DNA of 64,000 nucleotides from Streptomyces fragilis. GTDB lineage: Bacteria; Actinomycetota; Actinomycetes; Streptomycetales; Streptomycetaceae. Under the pieces are notes generated by a model. The model was given only the letters and a program-made list of their open reading frames with translations, was not told the origin of the DNA and did not search any database. This document shows, piece after piece, positions 16,139 to 24,013 of the stretch (the stretch's first letter is position 1; each line of letters opens with the position of its first letter). Location of the stretch: NCBI RefSeq assembly GCF_003112515.1, contig NZ_BEVZ01000002.1, forward strand, positions 248,001-312,000. Reading direction: 5' to 3'. Made by a program: the position numbers and the translations under genes.

Positions 16139-16726
16139 TCAGGCCTCCGAACGGCGGCGTGCGCGCGGCCGGTCCCGGTCGCGCTCCCGGTCCCGGTCGC
16201 GGTCGCGCCCACGGTCCCGGGCGGCCCCGGCCGGGCGGCGGCGGTCGTCGTCGGCCCTGCGGCGGCGCTGCCGGGGCCTCTCCTCGTACTCCTCCTCGCC
16301 GAGGTCCTCGTCCGCGGCGCCCTCGGCGTAGCCGGCGTCCTCGGCGTCCTCGTCGGCCGGCGCGTCCGTGCCGAGCACGCCGCGCACCTTGTCGCCCAGC
16401 GAGCGGCCGGCCTTGCGGGCGCCCGCCTTGACGGCCGTCCTGCCCACGGCCCCGCCGCCGAAGAGTTCCGGCACGGTCTTGCTGCGGGAGGTCCGCTCCA
16501 GGTCGAGACGGTTGCAGGCCTCGGCGAACCGCAGATAGGTGTCGACGCTCGCCACGACGATGCGGGCGTCGATCTTTATGATCTCGATGCCGACCAGGGA
16601 GACCCGGACGAACACGTCGATGACCATGCCGCGGTCGAGGATCAGGTCGAGGACGTCGTACAGAGTGCCCGCGCGCGGCACGCAGGCCAGTTCGTCGGCG
16701 TACGGGGACGGAGTCACGACGGTCAT
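16139..16726 (-). CDS. gvpA: gas vesicle structural protein GvpA with long charged tail
   Basis: A 195-residue GvpA homologue, the main wall protein candidate. The conserved core at about residues 21-77 is nearly canonical (TLYDVLDLILDRGMVIDVFV, SLVGIEIIKIDARIVVASVD, TYLRFAEACNRL). Classical GvpA ends soon after this core. Here about 115 more residues follow, with Lys/Gly, then Asp/Glu-rich, then Arg/Asp dipeptide runs (DRDRDRERDRDRPRARRR). ATG 16726 has GGAAGGAA at 6 nt. The tail would have to project from the shell or be cleaved. Confidence 0.88.
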   Translation of the reverse strand: MTVVTPSPYADELACVPRAGTLYDVLDLILDRGMVIDVFVRVSLVGIEIIKIDARIVVASVDTYLRFAEACNRLDLERTSRSKTVPELFGGGAVGRTAVKAGARKAGRSLGDKVRGVLGTDAPADEDAEDAGYAEGAADEDLGEEEYEERPRQRRRRADDDRRRPAGAARDRGRDRDRDRERDRDRPRARRRSEA

Positions 16727-16756
16727 GGGCGTTCCTTCCGGAAGGGGTGCGGCCGC

Positions 16757-17083
16757 CTACTGGTCGGCGCCCCCGCGCCGGTAGCGAGCGGTGCGGCAGT
16801 ACTGGACCATCCGGCCGTCGGCGTCCAGTTCCACCTCGTAGGTCGCGAGCAGGCTGGTGGTGTCGGGGATGCGGGCCAGTTCCAGCACGTCGAGGACGAC
16901 GCTCCAGCCGCCCTCCTCGCTCCGGCGGACCGCCGACACGCCCTCCTGCGGATGGTGGACGAGTGCCGCCAGCTCGTCGGCGGCGCACCGCGCCGCCTCG
17001 ACCGCGCTGCGGACCCTGCGCTCCCGGGGAGCACGCCTGGTGGCCGTGGCCGAGGCGCGTCGCCGCTCACCGTTGTCTGCCAT
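16757..17083 (-). CDS. gvpO: gas vesicle protein GvpO
   Basis: A 108-residue GvpO homologue and the first gene of the vesicle operon. After a basic N terminus, the family core reads VHHPQEGVSAVRRSEEGGWS, VVLDVLELARIPDTTSLLAT, then YEVELDADGRMVQYCRTARY. ATG 17083 opens the operon; its promoter must lie in the 153-bp gap to the divergent DUF2243 gene. In halophilic archaea GvpO is a regulator of gvp expression, and its bacterial role is unclear. Confidence 0.87.
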   Translation of the reverse strand: MADNGERRRASATATRRAPRERRVRSAVEAARCAADELAALVHHPQEGVSAVRRSEEGGWSVVLDVLELARIPDTTSLLATYEVELDADGRMVQYCRTARYRRGGADQ

Positions 17084-17236
17084 GGGACAACTCTTGCCTC
17101 ACCACGCGCTCCGGCGCGTGCGCAGGTGGTCCGACCGGGTGCCCGACCCCACCCCCGGTGGTTCGGAACCCGACCGCAGGGAAACCGTGCCCGGGACACC
17201 GCGTGGGACCCGCCCGGCGGGGACGGAAGGACAGGC

Positions 17237-17806
17237 ATGGAGACACAGGACGGCGCGCAGGCGCGCACGGCGACGCCCAGCGGTCTCCGGCTGCCCGGCA
17301 TCCTGCTGGGGGCGGGTCTCGGAGGGTTCGTCGACGGCATCCTCCTCCACCAGATCCTGCAGTGGCACCACCTGCTCAGCAGCACCGACCAGGACCGCGT
17401 CGGGATCCGGTACTACGACCCGGGGACCGTGCCGGGGCTGGAGATGAACACCGTCTGGGACGGCATCTTCCACGCGCTCTGCTGGCTGTTGGTGCTGGCG
17501 GGTCTCGCCGTCCTGTACGGCAGGGTGACGCACGACCGGCGGGCGGTGTGGACCTCGCCGGTGCTCTGGGGATGGGTGCTGTTCGGCTGGGGCGTCTTCA
17601 ACATCGCCGAGGGCCTGCTGAACCATCAGATCCTCGGCGTGCACCACGTGCGCGCCGGTGCGCACCAGGCGTGGTGGGACGCCGGGTTCCTGGTGCTCGG
17701 CGTCCTGCTGATGGCGGTCGGCCACCTGGTGCGGCGCCGCGGCCGCGCGGTCGACCCGTCCGCCCCGCGTGAGGCCGGCCGGACGGCCCGCGGCCACGGC
17801 GTCTGA
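17237..17806 (+). CDS. DUF2243 family membrane protein
   Basis: A 189-residue protein with about four membrane helices. It has the DUF2243 hallmarks: GGFVDGILLHQILQWHHLLS, TVWDGIFHALCWLL, WGWVLFGWGVFNIAEGLLNH, QILGVHHVR. The conserved histidines near the membrane faces suggest metal or heme handling. It starts at ATG 17237 (GGAAGG at 6 nt) and its stop overlaps the ctaG-like start as TGATG, so the two work together, presumably in copper delivery to an oxidase. The function of DUF2243 is not established. Confidence 0.88.
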   Translation: METQDGAQARTATPSGLRLPGILLGAGLGGFVDGILLHQILQWHHLLSSTDQDRVGIRYYDPGTVPGLEMNTVWDGIFHALCWLLVLAGLAVLYGRVTHDRRAVWTSPVLWGWVLFGWGVFNIAEGLLNHQILGVHHVRAGAHQAWWDAGFLVLGVLLMAVGHLVRRRGRAVDPSAPREAGRTARGHGV

Positions 17807-18708
17807 TGGAGCACGGGCCGCACCACCACCACGACGGCGGCGGCGACCCCGGGGTGCCCGAGCTCCTGGGCTCCGCGTCCGCCCTGCCGGTCCTGCTGGT
17901 CCTGGCCGCCCTGGCGTGCGGCTTCCTCCTCGCCGTGCGGCGGGCCCGGCGCCGCAACCCGGCGCGCGGCTGGAACACCCGCCGCACGGTGTCCTTCCTG
18001 GCCGGTCTGGCACTGCTCGCCGTGGCGCTGCTGCCCCCGCTGGGACCGGCGGCGCACTCCGACTTCCGCGCGCACATGGCCCAGCACCTGCTGATCGGGA
18101 TGTACGCCCCGCTCGCCCTGGTGCTGGCCGCGCCGGTCACCCTGCTGCTGCGGGTGCTGCCCGCCGCGTCCGCCCGCCGGGTGACGGCGGTGCTGCACAG
18201 CCCGCCGGCCCGCTTCCTCTCCCACCCGGCGGTGGCGCTGCTGCTGAGCACCGGCTCGCTGGTGCCGCTGTACTTCACCCCTCTGTACGGCACCCTCATG
18301 GCGCACCCGGCCGGGCACTGGCTGCTGCACCTGCACCTGCTCGCGTCCGGCTGCCTCTTCGCCCACGCCGTCGCCGGACCGGACCCGGCGCCCGCCCGCC
18401 CCGGGGTGCCGGCCCGGCTGGTGTACCTCGGGGCCGCGATCGCCGCGCACGCGCTGATCTCGCAGGCCCTGTACGGCGGGTTCCACGTGTACGTCGACGC
18501 CCCGGTCGCCGAGGTCCGGCAGGGCGCGGAACTCATGTACTGGGGCGGCGACCTCGCCGAGCTGCTGCTGGCCGGGGCGCTGGTGGCGACCTGGCGGCCG
18601 GCACGCCGGCCCGGCGCCGGGTCCGCTGCGGCGCTCGGCCCGGTACGCGCGGCCCCGGACGGGGTACCCGGGCCGGGACGCCGGAGCGCGGCGCACCCGT
18701 CGGCCTGA
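17806..18708 (+). CDS. CtaG-like cytochrome c oxidase assembly protein (caa3_CtaG family)
   Basis: A 300-residue polytopic membrane protein with a His-rich N terminus (EHGPHHHHDGG) and about seven helices. The family signature is AHSDFRAHMAQHLLIGMYAP, LVPLYFTPLYGTLMAHPAGH, and LHLHLLASGCLFAHAVAG. In Bacillus, CtaG is needed for caa3 oxidase assembly. It is coupled to DUF2243. An orphan oxidase subunit I lies 16 kb away (34969-36684) and could be the client, but this is only inference. Confidence 0.85.
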   Translation: MEHGPHHHHDGGGDPGVPELLGSASALPVLLVLAALACGFLLAVRRARRRNPARGWNTRRTVSFLAGLALLAVALLPPLGPAAHSDFRAHMAQHLLIGMYAPLALVLAAPVTLLLRVLPAASARRVTAVLHSPPARFLSHPAVALLLSTGSLVPLYFTPLYGTLMAHPAGHWLLHLHLLASGCLFAHAVAGPDPAPARPGVPARLVYLGAAIAAHALISQALYGGFHVYVDAPVAEVRQGAELMYWGGDLAELLLAGALVATWRPARRPGAGSAAALGPVRAAPDGVPGPGRRSAAHPSA

Positions 18709-18800
18709 GCAGGACGCGCGGCTCCGGCGCGGGCCCGCACGCCGTGGTGCGTCGGGCCCGGAAGCAGGGCGACGCCGGCAGCACAGGGAGATGAACCGCC

Positions 18801-19454
18801 ATGACGTCCCGCAGCGCCGAACTCCCCTCCCAGGGGGTGACCCTGGACGGCGACCTCGCCGTCCCACCGGGGGCGCGCGGCGTGGTGCTGTTCGCCCACG
18901 GCAGCGGCAGCTCACGCCTCAGCCCCCGCAACCGCGCGGTCGCCGAGGGACTGCGCCGGGCGGGGTTCGCGACCCTCCTGATGGACCTGCTGACGCCTGC
19001 CGAGGAACGCGAGGACACCGCCACGGCGGCGCTCCGCTTCGACATCGCCCTGCTCTCCGGGCGGCTCGCCGACGCCGTGGACTGGCTGGGCAGCGACCCG
19101 GACACCGCCGGCCTGCCGGTCGGCCTGTTCGGCGCGAGCACCGGGGCGGCCGCCGCCCTCACGGCGGCGGCCGGACGGCCGGGCGCGGTCGGCGCGGTCG
19201 TCTCCCGGGGCGGCCGCCCCGACCTGGCCGGTGACGCGCTGGCGCGGGTCGGCGCACCGGTGCTGCTGATCGTCGGCGGGCACGACGAGACGGTCCTCGA
19301 CCTCAACCGGCAGGCCGCCATGCACCTGCCCGGCGTCCACCGCGTCCACGTCGTGGGCGGCGCGACCCACCTCTTCCCGGAACCCGGCGCGCTCGAGGAG
19401 GTCACGCGGGCCGCGGCCGACTGGTTCCAGGAGCACCTCGCGGTGCACGGCTGA
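18801..19454 (+). CDS. alpha/beta hydrolase, dienelactone hydrolase-like
   Basis: A 217-residue alpha/beta hydrolase. It shows the oxyanion region VVLFAHGSGSS, the nucleophile elbow GASTGAAAAL, the acid VGGHDETVLD, and the final GATHLF histidine. ATG 18801 is preceded by AGGGAG. It lies 56 bp upstream of the phosphoribosyltransferase gene on the same strand. In other actinobacteria I recall the two activities fused in one protein, which supports a shared pathway. The substrate is unknown. Confidence 0.83.
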   Translation: MTSRSAELPSQGVTLDGDLAVPPGARGVVLFAHGSGSSRLSPRNRAVAEGLRRAGFATLLMDLLTPAEEREDTATAALRFDIALLSGRLADAVDWLGSDPDTAGLPVGLFGASTGAAAALTAAAGRPGAVGAVVSRGGRPDLAGDALARVGAPVLLIVGGHDETVLDLNRQAAMHLPGVHRVHVVGGATHLFPEPGALEEVTRAAADWFQEHLAVHG

Positions 19455-19510
19455 CCGCGGCCGACAGGGGGGGACGACCCGTTACGGGGGAGCGAGGAGA
19501 CGAGACGTTC

Positions 19511-20173
19511 ATGCGATTCCACGACCGCCGGGAAGCCGGCCAGGAACTCGGATTCCGGCTCATGCAGTGGGCCTCCGACGGCGAACTCTTCGAGCCCGTC
19601 GTCCTCGCGCTGCCCCGTGGCGGCGTACCGGTGGCCGCCGAGGTCACCCGCGCCCTCGGCGCGCCGCTGGACGTGCTGGTGGTGCGCAAGATCGGCGTGC
19701 CCGGCCGGCCCGAGGTCGGCATCGGCGCCGTCGTCGGCGACGACCCGCCCCTGTTCGACCGGACGTCGCTGGACATGCTGGGCCTGAGCGAGGAACGCCT
19801 CGCCGCGGACGTGGCCCGGGAGCGGGAGGAGGTGCGGCGGCGCTCCCTGCGCTACCGGGGCGAGCGGCCCCTGCCGGACGTCCTGCACCGGGCGGTGATC
19901 CTCGTCGACGACGGCCTGGCCACCGGCGTCACAGCCCGCGCCGCGCTGCGCCACCTGCGCCGCCGGGAACCCTCCCGGCTGATCCTCGCCGTCCCCGTCG
20001 GCGCCCCGCAGGCCGCCGCCGCTCTGCGGGCGGAGGCCGACGACGTGATCTGCCTGCGGCAGCCGCCGGACTTCCAGGCGGTCGGGCTCTGGTACGAGGA
20101 CTTCGAACAGGTGGGCGACGACGAGGTGATCCGGATCCTCGACGCGTCGAGGCGACAGGAGGCGTCCTCATGA
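19511..20173 (+). CDS. phosphoribosyltransferase family protein
   Basis: A 220-residue type I phosphoribosyltransferase. The PRPP-binding motif AVILVDDGLATGVTARAAL is intact, and the N-terminal ALPRGGVPVAAEVTRALGAP and VVRKIGVPGRPEVGIGAV blocks are typical. ATG 19511 has GAGGAGA upstream. The stop overlaps the next gene as ATGA. The acceptor base is unknown; proteins of this subgroup sit beside hydrolases and stress genes rather than in purine or pyrimidine operons. Confidence 0.86.
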   Translation: MRFHDRREAGQELGFRLMQWASDGELFEPVVLALPRGGVPVAAEVTRALGAPLDVLVVRKIGVPGRPEVGIGAVVGDDPPLFDRTSLDMLGLSEERLAADVAREREEVRRRSLRYRGERPLPDVLHRAVILVDDGLATGVTARAALRHLRRREPSRLILAVPVGAPQAAAALRAEADDVICLRQPPDFQAVGLWYEDFEQVGDDEVIRILDASRRQEASS

Positions 20174-20496
20174 GCGGCGACGGCCCCGGCCGCCAGGACC
20201 CCGCGCGCGGTGACCGCCGGGCGGCCGACCGGCGCTCGCGCCGCAGCGGCACGGAACCGGTCACCGCGCGCAGCGCGCTCGGGCTGCGCCTGCTGCTGTC
20301 GGCCGTCTTCCTGCCGGTCTTCGTCGCGCTGACGGTCCTCTTCGCCCTCTGGGCCGCCGACGCAGGGCCCGGGGAGAGCCCCGACCGCGGCATGCTGGTC
20401 GCCTTCACCGTGGTGTGCGCGCTGGTCGCGCTGCTGGCCGCGGTGGACCTGCTGGTCGTCCTGCGCAGGCGCGGGCGCGCACGCCACGGCGCCTGA
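20170..20496 (+). CDS. DUF6343 family small membrane protein
   Basis: A 108-residue protein coupled by ATGA overlap to the phosphoribosyltransferase. A hydrophilic Arg/Asp-rich N terminus leads to the DUF6343-like motif GTEPVTARSALGLRLLLSAV and two membrane helices (VFLPVFVALTVLFALWA and VVCALVALLAAVDLLVVL), ending in a basic tail. The function is unknown. The family name is from memory of the EPVTARS motif. Confidence 0.7.
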   Translation: MSGDGPGRQDPARGDRRAADRRSRRSGTEPVTARSALGLRLLLSAVFLPVFVALTVLFALWAADAGPGESPDRGMLVAFTVVCALVALLAAVDLLVVLRRRGRARHGA

Positions 20497-20512
20497 CACC
20501 GGACGGCCGGTG
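20497..20512. terminator. short hairpin between convergent genes
   Basis: CACCGG and CCGGTG form a 6-bp stem with an ACGG loop, just after the DUF6343 stop and before the 3' end of the phosphatase operon. Being a small stem with no U-tract, it is a weak call. Confidence 0.35.
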
Positions 20513-20525
20513 GCCTCGGGGGCGG

Positions 20526-22184
20526 TCAGTGCAGCCGTGCCGCGAGCAGGGCGATGTCGTCCGTCTTGCCCTTGCCGAACCGGTCCAGGAGCACGTCGCA
20601 CAGCTCCTCGATCTCGCGCGGGGCCTCGGCGAGGGTCGCCCCCAGTTCGTCGAGGCTCTCGGTGAGGTCCACGCCGGGCACCTCGACCAGGCCGTCGGTG
20701 AGGAGCAGCAGCGTCGAGCCCTCCGGCACGTCGTGGCTCACCCCCGGCGGATGCCGCAGGTTCAGGCCCAGCAGCGGGCCGTGCTCGGTCAGATAGCGCG
20801 TGGAGCCGTCCGGGTGCCGCAGCAGCGGCGGGATGTGGCCCGCGTTCGCGACGTGGACCCGGCGGGCGCCGGGCTCCACCAGCACCAGGCAGACGGTGAC
20901 GGTGATCGCCGGCCGCAGCCGGGTGAGCAGGGCGTCCAGCCGGTCCAGCAGGGTGCGCGGGTCGTGGCCCTCGATGGCGTAGGCGCGCAGCGCGTGCCGC
21001 ACCTCGCCCATGATCATCGCCGCCTGCAGGGAGTGCCCCGCCACGTCGCCGATGGCCAGCAGCAGACCGGCCGGCGTCTCGATCACCTCGTAGAAGTCGC
21101 CGCCGATCTCCGAGTCGTCGGCCGCCGGCTCGTAGCGCACCGCGAGGTCGACGCCCGGCAGCTCCGGGAGCCGGTCCGGGAGGAAGGTGCGCTGGAGGGT
21201 GAGCACCAGCGCGTGTTCCTCGCTGCGCGAGCGCAGCGCCTCCAGTGCCAGCGCGCACGCCTGGGCCAGCTGCGACAGCAGCTCCCGGTCGTCGACCAGC
21301 GTCTCGGCGTCCACGGCGAGCGCGAACGGAGGCCGGCCCTTCTTGGTGCGGGCCAGTATCAGGGCGACCTCGCCGGGGAAGACGTCCGCCCCGGCGGCGT
21401 CGCCCTCCCGGCACACCAGGGCACGCCACTCGGCCGCCGGCAGTATCGCCGTCGCCGTGCCGGTGCCGTCGCCGAGCACCCGGCCGGCCAGCAGGTCCAG
21501 CAGCCGCGGCTCCGGGGCGGACATGCGCACCGGCGGGGCGTCGCCCGCCGGGACGGGCCCGTGTCCCGGCGCGCGCTCCGCGGAGGCCAGGTGCAGCAGG
21601 CGGTTGTCCGGGCTCAGCGCCACGGCCACCGCGGGCGACCCCATCAGCGTGGCCGCGCCCGCCGCGGCCGCCTCGGTGAACGCGCGGCCGTCCCTGGCCG
21701 CGTACACCGCCAGGGTGCTGCTGTTGAGGGCCGCCACCCGGGCCGCCAGCCGCTCGGCGCGGCGGCGGGCCCGCGCGTAGCGCAGCGCGGCGGTGACGGT
21801 GGCCAGCAGCTCGTCCGGGGCGATCGGCTCCGTGAGGTACGCGTCGGCGCCCCGGTGCAGGCCCTGGGCGCGGTCGCTCACCTCGATGGCGGTCGCCGAG
21901 ATGTGGATGACCGGCAGCGAGGCGGTGCGCGGGTCCGCCTTGATCTGCTCGCAGACCTCGAAGCCGCTCATGTCGGGCAGCCGCACGTCCACCACGGCCA
22001 GCTCCGGCAGCTCCCCGTCCGCCGCCGCGGCCAGCAGGGCCAGGCCCTCCGTGCCGTCGGCGGCCTCCACCACCGTGTGGCCCGCCCGGCGCAGCCAGCT
22101 GCTGATGATGTAGCGCTTGGTGTCGTTGTCGTCGAGCACCATCACCTTGGCGACGGCGCTGTCGTGCTGAAGACAGGGGCTCAC
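20526..22184 (-). CDS. response-regulator SpoIIE-type PP2C phosphatase (REC-GAF-PP2C)
   Basis: A 552-residue protein, last of the rsb operon. Residues 14-130 form a receiver (KVMVLDDNDTKRYIISSWL, phospho-acceptor Asp in LAVVDVRLPDMSGFEV, IHISATA, YLTEPIAP). A GAF-like middle follows, then a SpoIIE/RsbU PP2C domain with AADDSEIGGDFYEVIETPAG, AIGDVAGHSLQAAMIM, LLTDGLVEVPGVDL and KTDDIALLAARL. It probably dephosphorylates an RsbV- or RsbS-type STAS protein when its receiver is phosphorylated, most simply by the kinase encoded just upstream. The start is GTG 22184, overlapping that gene as GTGA. Confidence 0.88.
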   Translation of the reverse strand: MSPCLQHDSAVAKVMVLDDNDTKRYIISSWLRRAGHTVVEAADGTEGLALLAAAADGELPELAVVDVRLPDMSGFEVCEQIKADPRTASLPVIHISATAIEVSDRAQGLHRGADAYLTEPIAPDELLATVTAALRYARARRRAERLAARVAALNSSTLAVYAARDGRAFTEAAAAGAATLMGSPAVAVALSPDNRLLHLASAERAPGHGPVPAGDAPPVRMSAPEPRLLDLLAGRVLGDGTGTATAILPAAEWRALVCREGDAAGADVFPGEVALILARTKKGRPPFALAVDAETLVDDRELLSQLAQACALALEALRSRSEEHALVLTLQRTFLPDRLPELPGVDLAVRYEPAADDSEIGGDFYEVIETPAGLLLAIGDVAGHSLQAAMIMGEVRHALRAYAIEGHDPRTLLDRLDALLTRLRPAITVTVCLVLVEPGARRVHVANAGHIPPLLRHPDGSTRYLTEHGPLLGLNLRHPPGVSHDVPEGSTLLLLTDGLVEVPGVDLTESLDELGATLAEAPREIEELCDVLLDRFGKGKTDDIALLAARLH

Positions 22185-24013
22185 GACCGTGGGTCCTTCC
22201 TGATCGCCCCCTGTGTCCTGCTCTCCCCCCGCTCCGCCCCGTCCCCCCGCTCCGCCCGGTCCCCGCGCAGCACGTGCTCGGTGAAGACCGCCGTGAGCTG
22301 CGCCGGCGACAGGGACGCCTTGTCCAGCACCGTGCGGGCGTGCCGGAGACGGCCGTGGTCCAGGCTCTCCCACCGTGCCGAGGTGACCACGACGACCGGG
22401 ACGCCGCGCAGCTCCGGGTCGGCGGCGAGCTCGGCCAGCACCGCGTAGCCGTCCAGGTCCGGCATCTGCAGGTCCAGCAGGACCGCGTCCGGGCGCTCCT
22501 CGCGGACCACCGCGCACGTGCGGCCGCCCCGGTCCACCTCGACGACCCGCTCCGCCAGCTGTTCCAGCAGCGGCCGGACGGCGGCGCGGAAGGCGTCGTC
22601 GTCGTCCGCCGTCACCAGGACGGCCAGCAGCGGACCGCCCGCCACCTCGCCTCCCGCCCCGGACGGCGAGGACCGCACCGGCAGCCGCACGGTGACCTCG
22701 GTGCCCTGCCCCGGGGCGCTGGTCAGCGCGAGGGTGCCGCCGAGCAGCTCGGTCAGCCGGCGCGCGTACGGCAGGCCCAGACCGGTGCCGGAGCGGCCCC
22801 GCTGATGCGGCCCGCGCACCTGGTAGAACTCCTCGAAGATCTGCTGCTGCTCCGCCTCGGGTATGCCCACGCCGGTGTCCGTGACGGTGAAGACCACGAA
22901 CTCGTCCCCCGCGCCGCCCTCGGTGGCGACGTCGAGCCGCACCGTGCCGGACTCGGTGAACTTCAGCGCGTTGGAGAGCAGGTTGCGCAGGACGCGGGTG
23001 AGCATCACCTCGTCGCTGACCACGGTCAGCTCCGGCTCGGCCACGACCAGCTCGGCGTCGCCGTGCCGCGCGTACCCGCGCAGCACGCCCGTCAGCTGAC
23101 CGAGCAGCGCCCGCAGGTCCACCGGCCCCCAGTTCGGCTCCAGCCGGCCCGACTCCGCCTTCGCGACGTCCAGCAGCTCGTCGACGAGCGCGAGCAGCGT
23201 CGCGCCCGAGGCGGCGATCAGGGAGACCTGCCGGTGCTGCTCCTCGTCGAGCCGCTCCGCGTCGAACTCCAGCAGCATCCGCGCCAGACCCACCACGGCG
23301 TTGACCGGGGTGCGCAGCTCGTGGCTGACGTTGGCCCAGAACCGGGTCTTCGCCTCGCTCGCCTCCCGCAGCTGGCGCGACTTCTCCTCCAGCTCGGCGT
23401 ACAGCGCGACGACGCCCCGGTTGGTCTCCTCCAGCTCCTCGGAGAGCTCCGAGTACAGGGCCATCACACCGCGGTTGGTCTCCTCAAGCTCGGCGTTGAG
23501 CCGGCGCAGCTCCTCGCGCTGGGCCCGCGACTCCTCCAGCGCCGCTATCAGGTCGACGGTCTGCGCCCGCGCGTCCTCCACCGCGGTCGCCCCCTTGTGG
23601 GTCCGCAGGGCCTGACGGGTGCGCTCGACGAGGGCGGGCGCGGGGGCGTCCACGCCCAGCGGCTGCTCGATCACCAGGCTCCGCTCCACGGGCAGGTGCT
23701 CCAGCGCCACCAGCCGGGAGGCGGCCCGCAGCGCCTCCGCACCCGGACCCGGGCCGTCCTTCCACACCAGCGCGAAACGCAGGCGGGGGCGCGTTCGGCC
23801 GACCAGGGTGCAGGAGACCGTCAGCTCGCAGGACCCGATCAGGTCCCGGCCCAGCTCGCTGAGAGCGGTGGCCAGGCGGATCTGGTCCTGCGGCTCCACG
23901 CCGAGCGACCGGGCCGCCGTCTTGCCGCTGCGGCGCAGCACGAAGACGTCCTGCTCGGTGGTGAGGGACAGCGAGACCAGCGGAACCGCCCCGGGGGACG
24001 AGGCTGTGCTCAC
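22181..24013 (-). CDS. cytosolic hybrid histidine kinase (RsbT-like N-domain, coiled coil, HisKA-HATPase, receiver)
   Basis: A 610-residue soluble kinase. Residues 1-100 look like a switch-kinase ATPase fold (LSLTTEQDVFVLRRSGKTAA, LATALSELGRDLI). Next is a coiled coil containing a duplicated EELEETNRGV(V/M)ALY segment, then HisKA with His near 231 (FWANVSHELRTPVNAVVG), HATPase (NLLSNALKFTES, DTGVGIPEAE, GTGLGLPYARRL) and a C-terminal receiver (VLLDLQMPDLDGYAV, DKASLSP). It has no membrane segment, so it senses internal or partner signals. GTG 24013 overlaps the upstream gene as GTGA. It is likely a phosphodonor for the downstream receiver-phosphatase. Confidence 0.87.
   Translation of the reverse strand: MSTASSPGAVPLVSLSLTTEQDVFVLRRSGKTAARSLGVEPQDQIRLATALSELGRDLIGSCELTVSCTLVGRTRPRLRFALVWKDGPGPGAEALRAASRLVALEHLPVERSLVIEQPLGVDAPAPALVERTRQALRTHKGATAVEDARAQTVDLIAALEESRAQREELRRLNAELEETNRGVMALYSELSEELEETNRGVVALYAELEEKSRQLREASEAKTRFWANVSHELRTPVNAVVGLARMLLEFDAERLDEEQHRQVSLIAASGATLLALVDELLDVAKAESGRLEPNWGPVDLRALLGQLTGVLRGYARHGDAELVVAEPELTVVSDEVMLTRVLRNLLSNALKFTESGTVRLDVATEGGAGDEFVVFTVTDTGVGIPEAEQQQIFEEFYQVRGPHQRGRSGTGLGLPYARRLTELLGGTLALTSAPGQGTEVTVRLPVRSSPSGAGGEVAGGPLLAVLVTADDDDAFRAAVRPLLEQLAERVVEVDRGGRTCAVVREERPDAVLLDLQMPDLDGYAVLAELAADPELRGVPVVVVTSARWESLDHGRLRHARTVLDKASLSPAQLTAVFTEHVLRGDRAERGDGAERGESRTQGAIRKDPRS

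Noticed and set aside
14920..16988. Long minus-strand frames of 365-591 codons spanning several gvp genes
   Set aside because: Their N-terminal halves are out-of-frame readings of upstream gvp genes; only the C-terminal parts match GvpF or GvpY, so shorter coupled starts were chosen.
17084..17236. GTTT and GGGTTC elements upstream of gvpO as a SigB promoter
   Set aside because: The spacing is only 10 bp, outside the 14-16 bp required, and the -10 is imperfect.
18662..18667. GGGTAC as a SigB-type -10 before the alpha/beta hydrolase gene
   Set aside because: No GNNT element lies 14-16 bp upstream, and the site is inside the ctaG-like coding region.
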